Part shown: piece by piece, positions 24,563 through 32,641 of the stretch
How positions within the stretch are numbered: position 1 is the first letter of the stretch
Layout of the letters: the number at the start of each line of letters is the position of its first letter
Source: an uncultured Candidatus Saccharibacteria bacterium
GTDB lineage: Bacteria; Patescibacteriota; Saccharimonadia; Saccharimonadales; Saccharimonadaceae
Length of the DNA: 39,087 bases
Assembly (NCBI GenBank): GCA_947306585.1
Contig: CAMZGX010000004.1
Location: 1 to 39,087 of the forward strand
Direction of reading: 5' to 3'
The notes under the pieces: generated by a model
The model's database searches: none
Seen by the model: the letters and a program-made list of their open reading frames with translations, nothing else
What the model was told of the DNA's origin: nothing
Made by a program: the position numbers and the translations under genes

Positions 24563-24589
24563 AAAACACAAGCGTTTTGCTTGTGTTTT
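24563..24589 (-). terminator. Terminator of the 140-aa gene
   Basis: AAAACACAAGC and GCTTGTGTTTT form an 11-bp stem around a 5-nt loop. On the minus strand it is followed by a T-rich stretch, just after the 24598-25020 gene. Confidence 0.8.
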
Positions 24590-24597
24590 CTCATTTT

Positions 24598-25020
24598 TTA
24601 AGCGTTTACACCGAGGATCATTGGGCGAGCTTCGATGATTTCATTCTTCAATTCTTCTGCTACGTTTGCAGTGATAGTTGCGTAATCTGGGCGATTAATC
24701 TGAATCCATTTTACTGAAAGATATTCACCGAGGATTTCAAGTGTTCCCTCTGTTACACCATGTTTCTGGAGGAGTTTTTGATAAAGATCATCCTTGCGAT
24801 AATCACCAATTTGAGACAAAACACGAATCATTGTGTTTCTGTCATTATTCATAATTCCATCAAATTCGCGAAGCTGATCAACTGTCATACCTTCACTCAT
24901 TTTTTCACCAACACGGTTCTCAAGCTCTTCCTGAGTCTGTGCGATAAAGTCAGCTTTTTGGTCAGCTGGCATAGAAGAAAGTCCCACTTCATCAAGGAAT
25001 TTCTCATCGATCTTGATCAT
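24598..25020 (-). CDS. DUF5663-type helical protein
   Basis: This 140-aa protein fits the DUF5663 pattern seen in Patescibacteria: LPxxxK-like GLSSMPADQKADFIAQTQEELENRVGEKMSEGMTVDQLREFD at the front, then a middle with NTMIRVLSQIGDYRKDDLYQKLL and a C-terminal ATITANVAEELKNEI. It is soluble and mostly helical; no biochemical role is established as far as I know. An AGGAGG site precedes the ATG. Its own promoter begins inside sufU, so it may be made apart from, or along with, the suf operon. Confidence 0.75.
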   Translation of the reverse strand: MIKIDEKFLDEVGLSSMPADQKADFIAQTQEELENRVGEKMSEGMTVDQLREFDGIMNNDRNTMIRVLSQIGDYRKDDLYQKLLQKHGVTEGTLEILGEYLSVKWIQINRPDYATITANVAEELKNEIIEARPMILGVNA

Positions 25021-25041
25021 TTTTCCTCCTAAATTATCTCT

Positions 25042-25070
25042 ATTCTATCGAACTTATGCTATTTTTTCAA
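25042..25070 (-). promoter_or_regulatory. Promoter of the 140-aa gene
   Basis: The minus strand shows TTGAAA, a 17-nt spacer and TAGAAT. The -35 lies in the last codons of sufU. Confidence 0.5.
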
Positions 25071-25443
25071 GACTTTCCCAAGCTAATTTCGCACATTTCA
25101 CTCTTGCTGGCATCCGCGAAACGCACTGCATACACTTCGCCTTAGTGACTTTTTCGGAAACTTCCGCCCCGAGGATCATCTCATAAAAATCATCTCGGAT
25201 TTCTTTCGCTTCTTCAATAGTTTTCCCTTTTACCGCAGCGATAAAAACATCTGCTGATACCTGTGAGATTGCACATCCCACCCCAGAAAAACGGCCATCA
25301 ACAATCATGCCGTTTTTAGTTTTCAAAAAGATTTCAAGCTCATCACCACAGCTCGCATTCACCAGTTTAATTGGCGTAACTTTTTCAAGTTCACCCCTAA
25401 ATTCTGGGTGTAAATTTCGCTCTAATAGCTCTTGATCGTACAT
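25054..25443 (-). CDS. sufU: SufU/IscU-like Fe-S scaffold or sulfur acceptor
   Basis: This 129-aa protein has the U-type fold pattern with three conserved Cys: NASCGDELEIFLK, FSGVGCAISQVSADV, and ARVKCAKLAWESL. CMQCV lies just before the last site. In Gram-positive bacteria SufU is a zinc protein that takes sulfur from SufS, and sufS-sufU adjacency fits that role here. Its ATG overlaps the sufS stop by one base (TAATG). It is the last gene of sufCBSU. Confidence 0.9.
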   Translation of the reverse strand: MYDQELLERNLHPEFRGELEKVTPIKLVNASCGDELEIFLKTKNGMIVDGRFSGVGCAISQVSADVFIAAVKGKTIEEAKEIRDDFYEMILGAEVSEKVTKAKCMQCVSRMPARVKCAKLAWESLEKIA

Positions 25444-26558
25444 TATTTTACCCCCATTTTCTGCTGGACTTTCTTCACTGCCTTAACTAGAGCGATTACA
25501 TCCGAAGGTTTACTATATTCTGAGAAACTTGCCCTCACTACTGGACCCCAGCCCTTAAATCTCAGATATGGCTCCGCGCAAAGCCATCCGGCCCTCACCA
25601 TCACACCTTCGTCCGCTAAAATCTGAGCAGTGTCATGTGGATGCACGCCATTAATCTGGAATGTCACGATTAGGCCATTTGCTGCCAATACCTTTACGCT
25701 AGAGATTTTCCTTAATTCATAAGCTGCAGTTTTTGCTAGTTTCTTAGCCTGGTCGCATCTCTTAAAATCAATCTCTTGAGCAGCCGCATTTAAGCCAAAA
25801 ATCGCTCCTGCTGGCAAGGTTCCAGCTTCTAATCTCTCTGGAATCTCTGCAAATGTTGGCTCACCTTCAAGAGATACCGCCTCTACCATTTCCCCGCCAA
25901 AATTGAGTGGTCTTAACTTTTCTGCCAGCTCTTTTTTAATAATCAAGCCACCAATGCCCATAGGAGCACCAAATTTATGCCCGGAAAAGGCCATATAATC
26001 CACTCCAAGGCGTTTTACGTCAATTTCCGAGTGTCCAACCATCTGCGCGCCATCCACGCCTAGAATCGCTTTAGGATAAGCATTACGGACCTTTTTAATG
26101 CGGCTAGAAAAGTCTTTTCCAGTCACATTCGAGACCCCAGTTAGTGCGATTACTTTCGCACCCTTTAGATCTTTTTCTAGATTATCTGAGATTACTACAT
26201 TCTTATAGTGCATCTTCCAAGGTAAGATGTTTGAATGATGACTTTCAATATCAACCACCACCTTATCCCCCCTAGAAACTACCCCAAAACCATCGTTTTC
26301 GCGAATCAATCCGTTCGCAACTAGGTTAATCGCCTCAGTTGTACCTCTAGAAAATATGACAGTGTACGATTTGTCGGCTTTTACCAAGTTTAAAACCGCC
26401 TGCCTTGCTGCATTTACCCCTGTTGTTGCCTGAACACTTTTTTTATACAGACCCCTTAGCGGGTTGGCATTAATCTTCTGGTAGAACCTAGCTTCCGCCT
26501 TCACTGCGCCTGCATGCTTCTTCATAGTTGCCGCATTATCAAGATAGACTTCACTCAT
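25443..26558 (-). CDS. sufS: Cysteine desulfurase SufS
   Basis: This 371-aa PLP enzyme takes sulfur from cysteine for Fe-S assembly. It shows [11 protein letters not shown] at the front, [55 protein letters not shown] with the PLP-binding Lys in SGHK, and the active-site Cys in [13 protein letters not shown]. The Cys sits in a short loop as in SufS-type (group II) enzymes. The length is a little under the usual 400-410 residues. Its ATG overlaps by ATGA the end of the read-through sufB frame, so the two were translationally coupled before the sufB stop arose. Confidence 0.93.
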   Translation of the reverse strand: MSEVYLDNAATMKKHAGAVKAEARFYQKINANPLRGLYKKSVQATTGVNAARQAVLNLVKADKSYTVIFSRGTTEAINLVANGLIRENDGFGVVSRGDKVVVDIESHHSNILPWKMHYKNVVISDNLEKDLKGAKVIALTGVSNVTGKDFSSRIKKVRNAYPKAILGVDGAQMVGHSEIDVKRLGVDYMAFSGHKFGAPMGIGGLIIKKELAEKLRPLNFGGEMVEAVSLEGEPTFAEIPERLEAGTLPAGAIFGLNAAAQEIDFKRCDQAKKLAKTAAYELRKISSVKVLAANGLIVTFQINGVHPHDTAQILADEGVMVRAGWLCAEPYLRFKGWGPVVRASFSEYSKPSDVIALVKAVKKVQQKMGVK

Positions 26559-26674
26559 GCTGTCCCCTCCATCTCCATCTTGATCAGATTATTCATCTCC
26601 ATTGCATACTCTACTGGCAATTCCTTAGAAACATTAGAGGTAAATCCTCTAACAATCAAGGCTCTCGCCTTCTC
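26555..26674 (-). other. Detached 3' tail of sufB after in-frame TAA
   Basis: Directly after the TAA at 26675-26677 the same frame continues for 39 codons ([20 protein letters not shown]..., ending MEMEGTA) and stops with a TGA that overlaps the sufS ATG. The residues match the conserved C-terminus of SufB. There is no start codon with a ribosome site at the junction, so it is not a separate gene. Confidence 0.85.
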
Positions 26675-27880
26675 TTACGAGAGACCTCTCGACATCAAAT
26701 AGAACAAGGCTTCTTCTGAAATCTTGCCGACACTCGCCTCATGTGCCGCCTCAGCTTCCATACAAGCCACCTTTACTTCCGGAATTGCTTCCGCCTTTGC
26801 CCCCTCGTTCAAAATCAAGCTTTTACAGTCAATAAAAGCCTTAGCGTTCTTTGCGCCTGGCAAAATTTTAGCCAAGGTTCTGGAAATTGAAACGCCATCA
26901 TCCTTGCTGAGACTTTTTGTGTTAATCGTCGAACAAGTGTCTGGCGCTACATGAACAACTTTTGCACCATTATCGATAATTTGGCCCTTACCAGCGAAAG
27001 TTACCCCTGTATATTCGAATTTAGCACCGCGTCCATTTAGAATTGCCATCGGATAAAGCATGGTAATTTTTGATCCAAAACTGCCAGAAATCCACTCTAA
27101 TTCCCCGTCTTCTTCAACAATGGCTCTTTTTGTGTTCAAGTTATACATATTTTTTGACCAACTTTCGACAGTCGAGAATTTCATGTGCGCATTTTTCTTC
27201 ACAAAAATTTCAACTGACCCAGCATGGAGATTTGCCACGTTATATTTTGGTGCCGAGCAACCTTCAATAAAATGCAAACTTGCACCTTCATCTACAATAA
27301 TCAAAGTGTGCTCAAATTGACCAGCACCCGGAGCATTCAAACGATAATAGGACTGCAAAGGCACTTCCACATCAACATCTTTTGGTACATAGATAAATGA
27401 GCCACCACTCCAGACCGCTGCGTGTAAAGCTGCAAATTTATGATCGTTTGCTGGTACAATCTTCATAAAATATTCTCGAACCATCTTTGAATATTTACGA
27501 TCTTTTACCGCTTCTTCCATCGGCAAATAGACCACACCTTGTTTTTCAACCTCTGTTTTTAGGTTATGATAAACCGTTTCCGAGTCGTATTGTGCACCCA
27601 CGCCGGCAAGGCTAGCCTTTTCCGCCTCTGGAATTCCAAGTTCATCAAAAGTCTTTCTAATCTCTTCTGGTACTTCATCCCAGTTTTTAACCATCTCAAA
27701 ATCTGGCTTCACATAAGTCTCAATCTGTTCAAGATTAAGATCGGAAAGATCTGGTGCCCATTTTGGCATCACTAGCTCATTCCAAGCTTTTACCCCTAAG
27801 AGCCTAAGTTCAGTTACCCATTTTGGTTCATTTTTAAGCTTAGCAAGCTCTAAAACGAGTTCTTTAGTTAAACCTTTCAT
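26675..27880 (-). CDS. sufB: SufB scaffold, truncated by in-frame TAA
   Basis: SufB is the scaffold of the SufBC(D) complex, where Fe-S clusters form on its beta-helix. The 401-aa product keeps the long beta-helix and the end region VACMEAEAAHEASVGKISEEALFYLMSRGLS with the conserved Cys and His-Glu. It stops there; homologues continue with [12 protein letters not shown] and end about 40 residues later. The codon TAA sits where Glu is expected (GAA to TAA is one base). The lost tail forms the last helices, the part known to contact SufC. The start at 27880 is preferred because it overlaps the sufC stop (ATGA) behind a GGAGGGGG site; the ORF-track TTG start lies inside that site. Confidence 0.9.
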   Translation of the reverse strand: MKGLTKELVLELAKLKNEPKWVTELRLLGVKAWNELVMPKWAPDLSDLNLEQIETYVKPDFEMVKNWDEVPEEIRKTFDELGIPEAEKASLAGVGAQYDSETVYHNLKTEVEKQGVVYLPMEEAVKDRKYSKMVREYFMKIVPANDHKFAALHAAVWSGGSFIYVPKDVDVEVPLQSYYRLNAPGAGQFEHTLIIVDEGASLHFIEGCSAPKYNVANLHAGSVEIFVKKNAHMKFSTVESWSKNMYNLNTKRAIVEEDGELEWISGSFGSKITMLYPMAILNGRGAKFEYTGVTFAGKGQIIDNGAKVVHVAPDTCSTINTKSLSKDDGVSISRTLAKILPGAKNAKAFIDCKSLILNEGAKAEAIPEVKVACMEAEAAHEASVGKISEEALFYLMSRGLS

Positions 27881-28641
27881 TTCTCCCCCTCCTGACAAAT
27901 TTCGCTTAAGATCGTCTTAAATCCTTGCTTCTCGACTCGTTTAACCAGTCCAACATCACCAACCGCTGTCACTTGCCCCTCATTTAGAAGAACCGCCTTA
28001 GAAGGCTTTAGGTGCTTTAAAACACGCATATTATGGGTGATGATTAGGTATGAACAACCGCTTTCCTTCTGGTAATCTGCCAATATCTTTGAAATTGTCG
28101 CACCAGCATCAACATCTAGACCAGAATCAATCTCATCCAAAATCACTAGCTTTGGCTTCAAGGTTAGCATTTGCAAAATCTCATTTTTCTTCTTTTCACC
28201 CCCTGAAAAACCAACATTTAATTCCCTTTCTGAGAACCAAATATTTTGTCCGAGTTTCTTTGCCTGAGTTGTGATTTCTTCACGTACTGAATCTAGTGGA
28301 ACAAATCCACCTTTCTTCTCTTCCATTACTGTGCGCAACATTTCGGTCGTCGTCACACCCGGTACTTCCACTGGATTTTGGAAGCTAGCAAAAATTCCAA
28401 GCATTGCTTTTTTATCAACTGAAAGTTTCGAGATGTCTTTATTTAAAAACTTAATCTCACCCGAAACTTTAAATTTTGGATTACCCATAATTGCCGCCGC
28501 CACCGTTGATTTTCCAGCACCGTTTGGGCCAAGTAAAACTACTGTTTCATTTTTATCAACCGAGAATTCGACCCCGCACAAAATCTTACGCCCAGAAACC
28601 GAGGCGGTAAGATTCGATAAAGATAGTAATTTTTGGGTCAA
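27877..28641 (-). CDS. sufC: Fe-S assembly ATPase SufC
   Basis: This 254-aa ABC-type ATPase drives shape changes in the SufB scaffold. Walker A is LLGPNGAGKSTVAAAI, the Q-loop region is FASFQNPVEVPGVTT (typical of SufC), the signature is VGFSGGEKKKNEILQML, and Walker B is LVILDEIDSGLDVDA. The switch His is LIITHNMRVL. It uses a TTG start with a GAGGAGG site 5 nt before it. First gene of sufCBSU; no sufD is present in the operon, so SufB may pair with itself. Confidence 0.94.
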   Translation of the reverse strand: MTQKLLSLSNLTASVSGRKILCGVEFSVDKNETVVLLGPNGAGKSTVAAAIMGNPKFKVSGEIKFLNKDISKLSVDKKAMLGIFASFQNPVEVPGVTTTEMLRTVMEEKKGGFVPLDSVREEITTQAKKLGQNIWFSERELNVGFSGGEKKKNEILQMLTLKPKLVILDEIDSGLDVDAGATISKILADYQKESGCSYLIITHNMRVLKHLKPSKAVLLNEGQVTAVGDVGLVKRVEKQGFKTILSEICQEGEK

Positions 28642-28660
28642 AAATCCTCCTCTTTTCTCT

Positions 28661-28688
28661 ATTTTACCACCCCGTCCCCCTAGCTCAA
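28661..28688 (-). promoter_or_regulatory. suf operon promoter
   Basis: The minus strand reads TTGAGC, a 16-nt G-rich spacer and TGG-TAAAAT, about 20 nt before the sufC TTG start. It lies in the 50-bp gap after metK. Confidence 0.55.
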
Positions 28689-28691
28689 AAC

Positions 28692-29657
28692 TTAAGCTTT
28701 ATCCCAGTCGAATCCGTTGCCAAAATGGCCGTATTCTGCGGTCTTAGCATAAATTGGACGGCGCAAATCGAGGTATTCGATAATGCCGTTTGGCGTCAAA
28801 TCATATCCTTCAATTTCTTCGGCTTTGCCGTCAATAATTACCGTCTTTTCAAGTGGCTCATTATAACCAATTGCATAAGCAAGTCTCACCAAAACTTCAT
28901 GCGCGTTGCGCTTCTTCAAATAATCAACCGCAATTCTACGTGCAATATAAGCAGCTGAACGGTCGACTTTTGTGGCGTCTTTACCAGAGAAACAGCCACC
29001 ACCAATTGCTACTCTTGGACCATAGTTATCAACGATTAGTTTTCTACCAGTCAGTCCAGTATCAGCATCGAATCCACCTTGGTTCCAGTCACCAGCTGGG
29101 TTGATATGAAGTTCAAGTTTTCCTTTCAAACCTCTTTCCTTCACAAATTCGAGCACCTTTTTCTCAAGGTCAGCTTTACTGACATTTTGGAAGCTTGCCA
29201 CAATCGATTCGACATTGCCCTTTGGATCCAAAGTCACCTGAGTCTTACCGTCATATGGATATTCCGCGTATATAAATTGATTCAATCTACGCGCCAAAAC
29301 TACCTCAAGCGGCAAAAGCTCTGGTGTTTCGTCTGTAGCGTAACCAATCATAATTCCCTGGTCACCAGCACCGCCAGTATCAACGCCCTGCGCAATTTCT
29401 GGTGATTGCTTCACGATCTTTGTGTGTACCTCAACTTCTGGTCCTGCAATTTCATGTACGATTGCTGGAATATCAACTTCGCCAGTTGATGTAATTTCAC
29501 CAGTCACAAATACTACGCCGTGTCCACCACAAGTTTCAGCAGCTACACGTGAATATTTATCCTGTTTTAAATATGCGTCCAAAATCGCATCCGAAATACG
29601 GTCACATAATTTATCTGGGTGTTTTGGAGAAACGCTCTCCGCGGTTCGATAGAACAT
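28692..29657 (-). CDS. metK: S-adenosylmethionine synthetase
   Basis: This 321-aa enzyme makes SAM from methionine and ATP. It shows SVSPKHPDKLCDRISDAILDA (ATP/metal site), GAGDQGIMIGYATDET, and the P-loop-like GGGCFSGKDATKVDRSAAY near the C-terminus. It is shorter than the usual 380-400 residues. The start at 29657 (MFYRTAES) follows AAAGGA. The ORF-track start, a GTG at 29687, lies inside the upstream SAM riboswitch and would give ten spurious residues. The riboswitch allows feedback control by SAM. Confidence 0.95.
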   Translation of the reverse strand: MFYRTAESVSPKHPDKLCDRISDAILDAYLKQDKYSRVAAETCGGHGVVFVTGEITSTGEVDIPAIVHEIAGPEVEVHTKIVKQSPEIAQGVDTGGAGDQGIMIGYATDETPELLPLEVVLARRLNQFIYAEYPYDGKTQVTLDPKGNVESIVASFQNVSKADLEKKVLEFVKERGLKGKLELHINPAGDWNQGGFDADTGLTGRKLIVDNYGPRVAIGGGCFSGKDATKVDRSAAYIARRIAVDYLKKRNAHEVLVRLAYAIGYNEPLEKTVIIDGKAEEIEGYDLTPNGIIEYLDLRRPIYAKTAEYGHFGNGFDWDKA

Positions 29658-29758
29658 ATCTTTCCTTTCTTTGGTCGGAATTACCACCTTGCAAGCTTAT
29701 CAGGGCATGTAGGTTGGTAGAGAGTCATCAGGCCGATCCCTCGTCTCTTTCTTGATAT
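29655..29758 (-). promoter_or_regulatory. SAM riboswitch (SAM-I clan) in metK leader
   Basis: The minus strand carries the SAM-I core: ATCAAGA, P2a AGAGA/TCTCT, the kink-turn loop GAGGGATCGGCCTGATGA, J2/3 ACCAACC, a P3 stem (ACCT/AGGT) and GGTGGTAATTCC. A P4 hairpin is missing between TTCC and the closing helix. ATATC at 29758-29754 can pair with GATAT at 29660-29656, closing P1 on the start codon itself. Confidence 0.85.
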
Positions 29759-29773
29759 TAAATTGTTAATGTA

Positions 29774-29802
29774 TATTCATCTTATCATAGTTTTTAAATA
29801 TA
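29774..29802 (-). promoter_or_regulatory. Possible metK promoter
   Basis: TTTAAA, a 17-nt spacer and TATACA lie on the minus strand upstream of the riboswitch. The match is moderate and alternative boxes exist in this AT-rich stretch. Confidence 0.35.
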
Positions 29803-29829
29803 AAAAAGCCCCCAAATTTGGGAGCTCTT
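29803..29829 (-). terminator. Terminator of the HD/Cys-cluster gene
   Basis: GAGCTCCCAAA/TTTGGGGGCTT forms a stem with one wobble, followed by TTTTTT on the minus strand, just after the gene stop. Confidence 0.8.
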
Positions 29830-29833
29830 TTAT

Positions 29834-30769
29834 CTAGTATAGAATGCTTGTAATATTGACTTCTTCATTATTAACAATGAATTTGAACCATTTGAGATTC
29901 AGATACTCTAATGCGACCATGCGCGGTATCAAAACTGCTTTCGGCCATTCTTTCATGAACAACTGGACATTAAAGTTTTCTTTCGTGGTATATCTAAGCT
30001 CAGCACCTACGGGTACACCCTCTCCGCGATACATTTTGAAATTTCCAGGTTCACGATACATCCTGAACTCTGTTGCCGTAATTTTGGTTTGCTCTCTCGT
30101 CAAATCATCTAAAGCACGTTTAATACGTACGCCGGTTGTATCGAGTTTGTCTGCCAAAATTAAGACTGCATCAACCGCGGTTTTAGTATCCAATCCAGCC
30201 GAATGATTACTGATCGCATGATAGATTAAATAAATATCACCTGGATCAATATCGATGGTTCTGTCATTTAAATACTTACTTGCCATCTCTGCTGAATGTG
30301 CAGCATGATTAGATAATTGATCAGCTAAACCAATATCATGTAAATATGCTGCGATTTTAAATAACAGCTTTTCACGTTCAACTGATTCCGGCTTCACATA
30401 CCCAAAAGCCACAAACTGGTCCAAAAGACTTAAGCCGATACTTGTAACACGCCTTATGTGTCCAAAGCCATGATCAGCGCCAAATTTTGGATTCGGATGA
30501 TCCTCACACTTGTGCTCGATCTGATTAATAAAACTCTTCGGTCTTTTGGTAATTGCGCCAGATTGTATATAATCATACACTGTCTGCAGTCGCTTTAATA
30601 TGAACGGACAAAAGTCCGGTACATGATTACCATTACCAACCTCAGTTTCGCCATTTGTTACGTCTTGATGTCGACATACAAATTTCTTTTCATCATCACT
30701 CGATCGACGACAATACGGACATTCTTTACATTGTTCAATAGCTAAATTAATTTTTGCAATATTTTGCAT
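29834..30769 (-). CDS. HD-domain protein with N-terminal cysteine cluster
   Basis: This 311-aa protein has two parts. The first 60 residues carry a likely metal-binding cluster: CKECPYCRR, then CRH, then FCPF. The rest is an HD domain: GADHGFGHIRRVTSIG (first His), AAYLHDIGLADQ (HD pair), HAAHSAEMASKYL and IYHAISNHSAG (further ligands), and ILADKLDTTGVRIKRA, the downstream conserved Asp region. It probably cleaves a nucleotide or similar phosphate; substrate unknown. The start at 30769 is chosen for its AGGAGG site and because a TATAAT promoter lies upstream at 30839. The ORF-track start at 30871 precedes that promoter. Confidence 0.78.
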   Translation of the reverse strand: MQNIAKINLAIEQCKECPYCRRSSDDEKKFVCRHQDVTNGETEVGNGNHVPDFCPFILKRLQTVYDYIQSGAITKRPKSFINQIEHKCEDHPNPKFGADHGFGHIRRVTSIGLSLLDQFVAFGYVKPESVEREKLLFKIAAYLHDIGLADQLSNHAAHSAEMASKYLNDRTIDIDPGDIYLIYHAISNHSAGLDTKTAVDAVLILADKLDTTGVRIKRALDDLTREQTKITATEFRMYREPGNFKMYRGEGVPVGAELRYTTKENFNVQLFMKEWPKAVLIPRMVALEYLNLKWFKFIVNNEEVNITSILY

Positions 30770-30814
30770 TTGCCCACCTCCTACTAAACTAGATTTTAAT
30801 GTGCGAATAAAAAA

Positions 30815-30847
30815 AGTGGCTTTACCACCATTTCTGATATTATACCA
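30815..30847 (-). promoter_or_regulatory. Promoter and short leader hairpin of the HD/Cys-cluster gene
   Basis: TGG-TATAAT on the minus strand (30847-30839) is followed about 15 nt later by a GTGG-TAAAG-CCAC hairpin and a T7 run, all before the coding start. The hairpin plus T-run looks like a weak attenuator in the leader. Confidence 0.45.
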
Positions 30848-30900
30848 TTTTCCCCTATTCATCTCAAGCATAAGCTCTTTCCTATATCTATTAGGTTTGC

Positions 30901-30906
30901 TATAAT
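30901..30906 (+). promoter_or_regulatory. -10 box before COG2426 gene
   Basis: TATAAT ends 9 nt before the ATG with no Shine-Dalgarno, giving a leader of at most a few bases. Confidence 0.5.
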
Positions 30907-30915
30907 ACCTTTAAT

Positions 30916-31392
30916 ATGTTTCTAAAATTCTTGATTGTATTTCTAGTTTCAATGGTGCCATTAATCGAACTTCGTGGCGCCGTTCCAATTGGTGTTGGCT
31001 TTGGTCTTCCAGAATGGGCCGTCATGATCGTTTCTATGATCGGCAACTTTATTCCCGTTCCTTTCATCTTCTTCTTTGCTCGTCGTTTCCTCGAATGGGG
31101 CACTACTTGGAAATGGAAGAAAGGCAAAAAGTTCTGCAAATGGTGCCTTAAAAAAGGCGAAAAAGGCGGCGAACAGCTCCTCAAAAAAACCGGCGACAGC
31201 ATTTACATCGCACTTGCACTTTTCGTTGGTATTCCAGTTCCTGGTACTGGCGCTTGGACCGGAACTTTAGCTGCTAGTATGCTTGATCTTGATCGCAAGA
31301 AAAGCTTCATCGCCGTAGCTGCCGGACTCATCCTAGCTTGTTTAATTATGACCGCTCTTTCGCTCGGCGTTCTAAAAATTATCGGCCTATAA
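30916..31392 (+). CDS. Small multi-spanning membrane protein, COG2426/PF06695 family
   Basis: This 158-aa protein has the look of the 'small multi-drug export' family (PF06695): VSMVPLIELRGAVPIGVGFGLP at the front, a membrane span GNFIPVPFIFFFARRFL, a basic Trp/Lys-rich loop TWKWKKGKKFCKWCLKKGEKGG, then ALALFVGIPVPGTGAWTGTLAASML and a last span. The mirrored E-x-R-G and P-x-P-G-T-G segments suggest re-entrant loops as in DedA-like proteins. The transport role in the family name is weakly supported. It is divergent from the HD gene and ends at a bidirectional terminator. Confidence 0.8.
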   Translation: MFLKFLIVFLVSMVPLIELRGAVPIGVGFGLPEWAVMIVSMIGNFIPVPFIFFFARRFLEWGTTWKWKKGKKFCKWCLKKGEKGGEQLLKKTGDSIYIALALFVGIPVPGTGAWTGTLAASMLDLDRKKSFIAVAAGLILACLIMTALSLGVLKIIGL

Positions 31393-31422
31393 AAAATACC
31401 CCCTTAAAAGGGGGCATTTTTT
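31391..31422. terminator. Bidirectional terminator between COG2426 gene and natB
   Basis: TACCCCCTTTT/AAAAGGGGGCA-type stem is flanked by A6 and T6 runs, so it works for both convergent genes. Confidence 0.85.
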
Positions 31423-32641
31423 ATTTCTTTAGTCCGAGTGATTTTAGTGAAATCTTTGCGACCGAGAAATTAATTGCGTTCTTTTGGAAGGCCTTCGATG
31501 CTACATAAGTTACTAGCATTGAGAAGATACCGATTTCAATAATGCCGAACACAAACTCATACCATGGTAAAAGACCAAAGGCATTTCTCAGCATCATTGC
31601 GATTGGCGCTGAAAGTGGGAAGTATGACAAGAAGTAAGTCATAAAGTTTGGTTCGCTAGACATCACTGCGCTGATGAACATTAATGGCAATACCATACCA
31701 ACCATCACAATACCGACATATTGCGATGCTTCGCGAGCAGTTGGGACCATTGCACCAACCATTGTACATGCACCTGTGAAAAGGAAGTATGAGAACACGA
31801 GCAATGCGAGGTTTGCCAAAATTGTTACTGGATTAAACTCAATGTTACTAAGTACACCCGAAATCATCGGATTATCTTTGTAGATAAATGCTGCAATCAA
31901 AACTGGAATTAAGAATACAATCATTTGCAAGAATCCAAGTAAAATCAAAGAAATAATTTTACCAATGATTAATTCTTTTGAGCTGACAGCTGTGAGAATC
32001 ATTTCCGAAATACGGTTCTCTTTTTCTTCTACTACTGCCATCAACATTCTGTTACCAAAGACACAGATCAAGATGTAGAAGACACCAAGAACCATGATTG
32101 GAATCACTGCTTTGCCGAGTAAGTTTGAGACTTCACCGCTCTCATCGAAAGTTGTCATATCAACGTTGACTGAGTTAGTTAAAATTACAATATCTTTTGC
32201 GTCAACACGAGTTGAAGCTGATGCCATTAAAACGTTTCTAAGGTTTGCTGATGAAGCTGAGAAAAGTGATGCATCATCAGTTTGCTTCAAATAGCCTTCA
32301 GCCTTTTTAGTCTCGACAAAGTCAGCTGGAATATAATAATATTCCCCAACTTCGCCTTTCTTGACTTTTTCGATTCCCTCATCTTTACTATCGACTTTAA
32401 TGATTGCTTCATTCAAAACTGCATCCGCCAAGACACCAGCTTCATCCGTAATTGCGATTACATTTTCACTAGTCTTTGCAAGCTGTTCTTCGGCACTTGA
32501 TTCAGCCATATAGCCAGATAGTGCTGAAAGGCCGATGATACCTACCATCAAGATTGGAATCAAAAGTAATGAAATCCAAAATGATGGTTTTTTAAGTTGA
32601 CGTACAACTTCAAATTTTACGACTGTTTTAATCTTATTCAT
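31421..32641 (-). CDS. ABC-2 type exporter permease, NatB-like
   Basis: This protein of about 406 aa has one membrane span near the N-terminus (FWISLLLIPILMVGIIGLSAL), a large outer domain of about 150 residues, and five further spans in the C-terminal half (AVIPIMVLGVFYILICVFGNRML onward). That layout matches NatB/ABC-2 permeases, which export ions or small molecules. The motif EKENRISEMILTAVSSKELIIGKI after the second span is typical of the family. The start at 32641 has a GGAGGA site and overlaps the end of the ATPase gene by 8 nt. Confidence 0.88.
   Translation of the reverse strand: MNKIKTVVKFEVVRQLKKPSFWISLLLIPILMVGIIGLSALSGYMAESSAEEQLAKTSENVIAITDEAGVLADAVLNEAIIKVDSKDEGIEKVKKGEVGEYYYIPADFVETKKAEGYLKQTDDASLFSASSANLRNVLMASASTRVDAKDIVILTNSVNVDMTTFDESGEVSNLLGKAVIPIMVLGVFYILICVFGNRMLMAVVEEKENRISEMILTAVSSKELIIGKIISLILLGFLQMIVFLIPVLIAAFIYKDNPMISGVLSNIEFNPVTILANLALLVFSYFLFTGACTMVGAMVPTAREASQYVGIVMVGMVLPLMFISAVMSSEPNFMTYFLSYFPLSAPIAMMLRNAFGLLPWYEFVFGIIEIGIFSMLVTYVASKAFQKNAINFSVAKISLKSLGLKK

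Noticed and set aside
26555-27880. Alternative genetic code as the reason for the sufB stop
   Set aside because: TAA ends many other genes here (for example rplU, nrdR and fmt), and TGA and TAG also act as stops, so recoding of TAA is not supported.
29658-29687. ORF-track start of metK at 29687
   Set aside because: The ten extra residues are encoded by the conserved GGTGGTAATTCC segment of the SAM riboswitch; the ATG at 29657 has a proper ribosome site.
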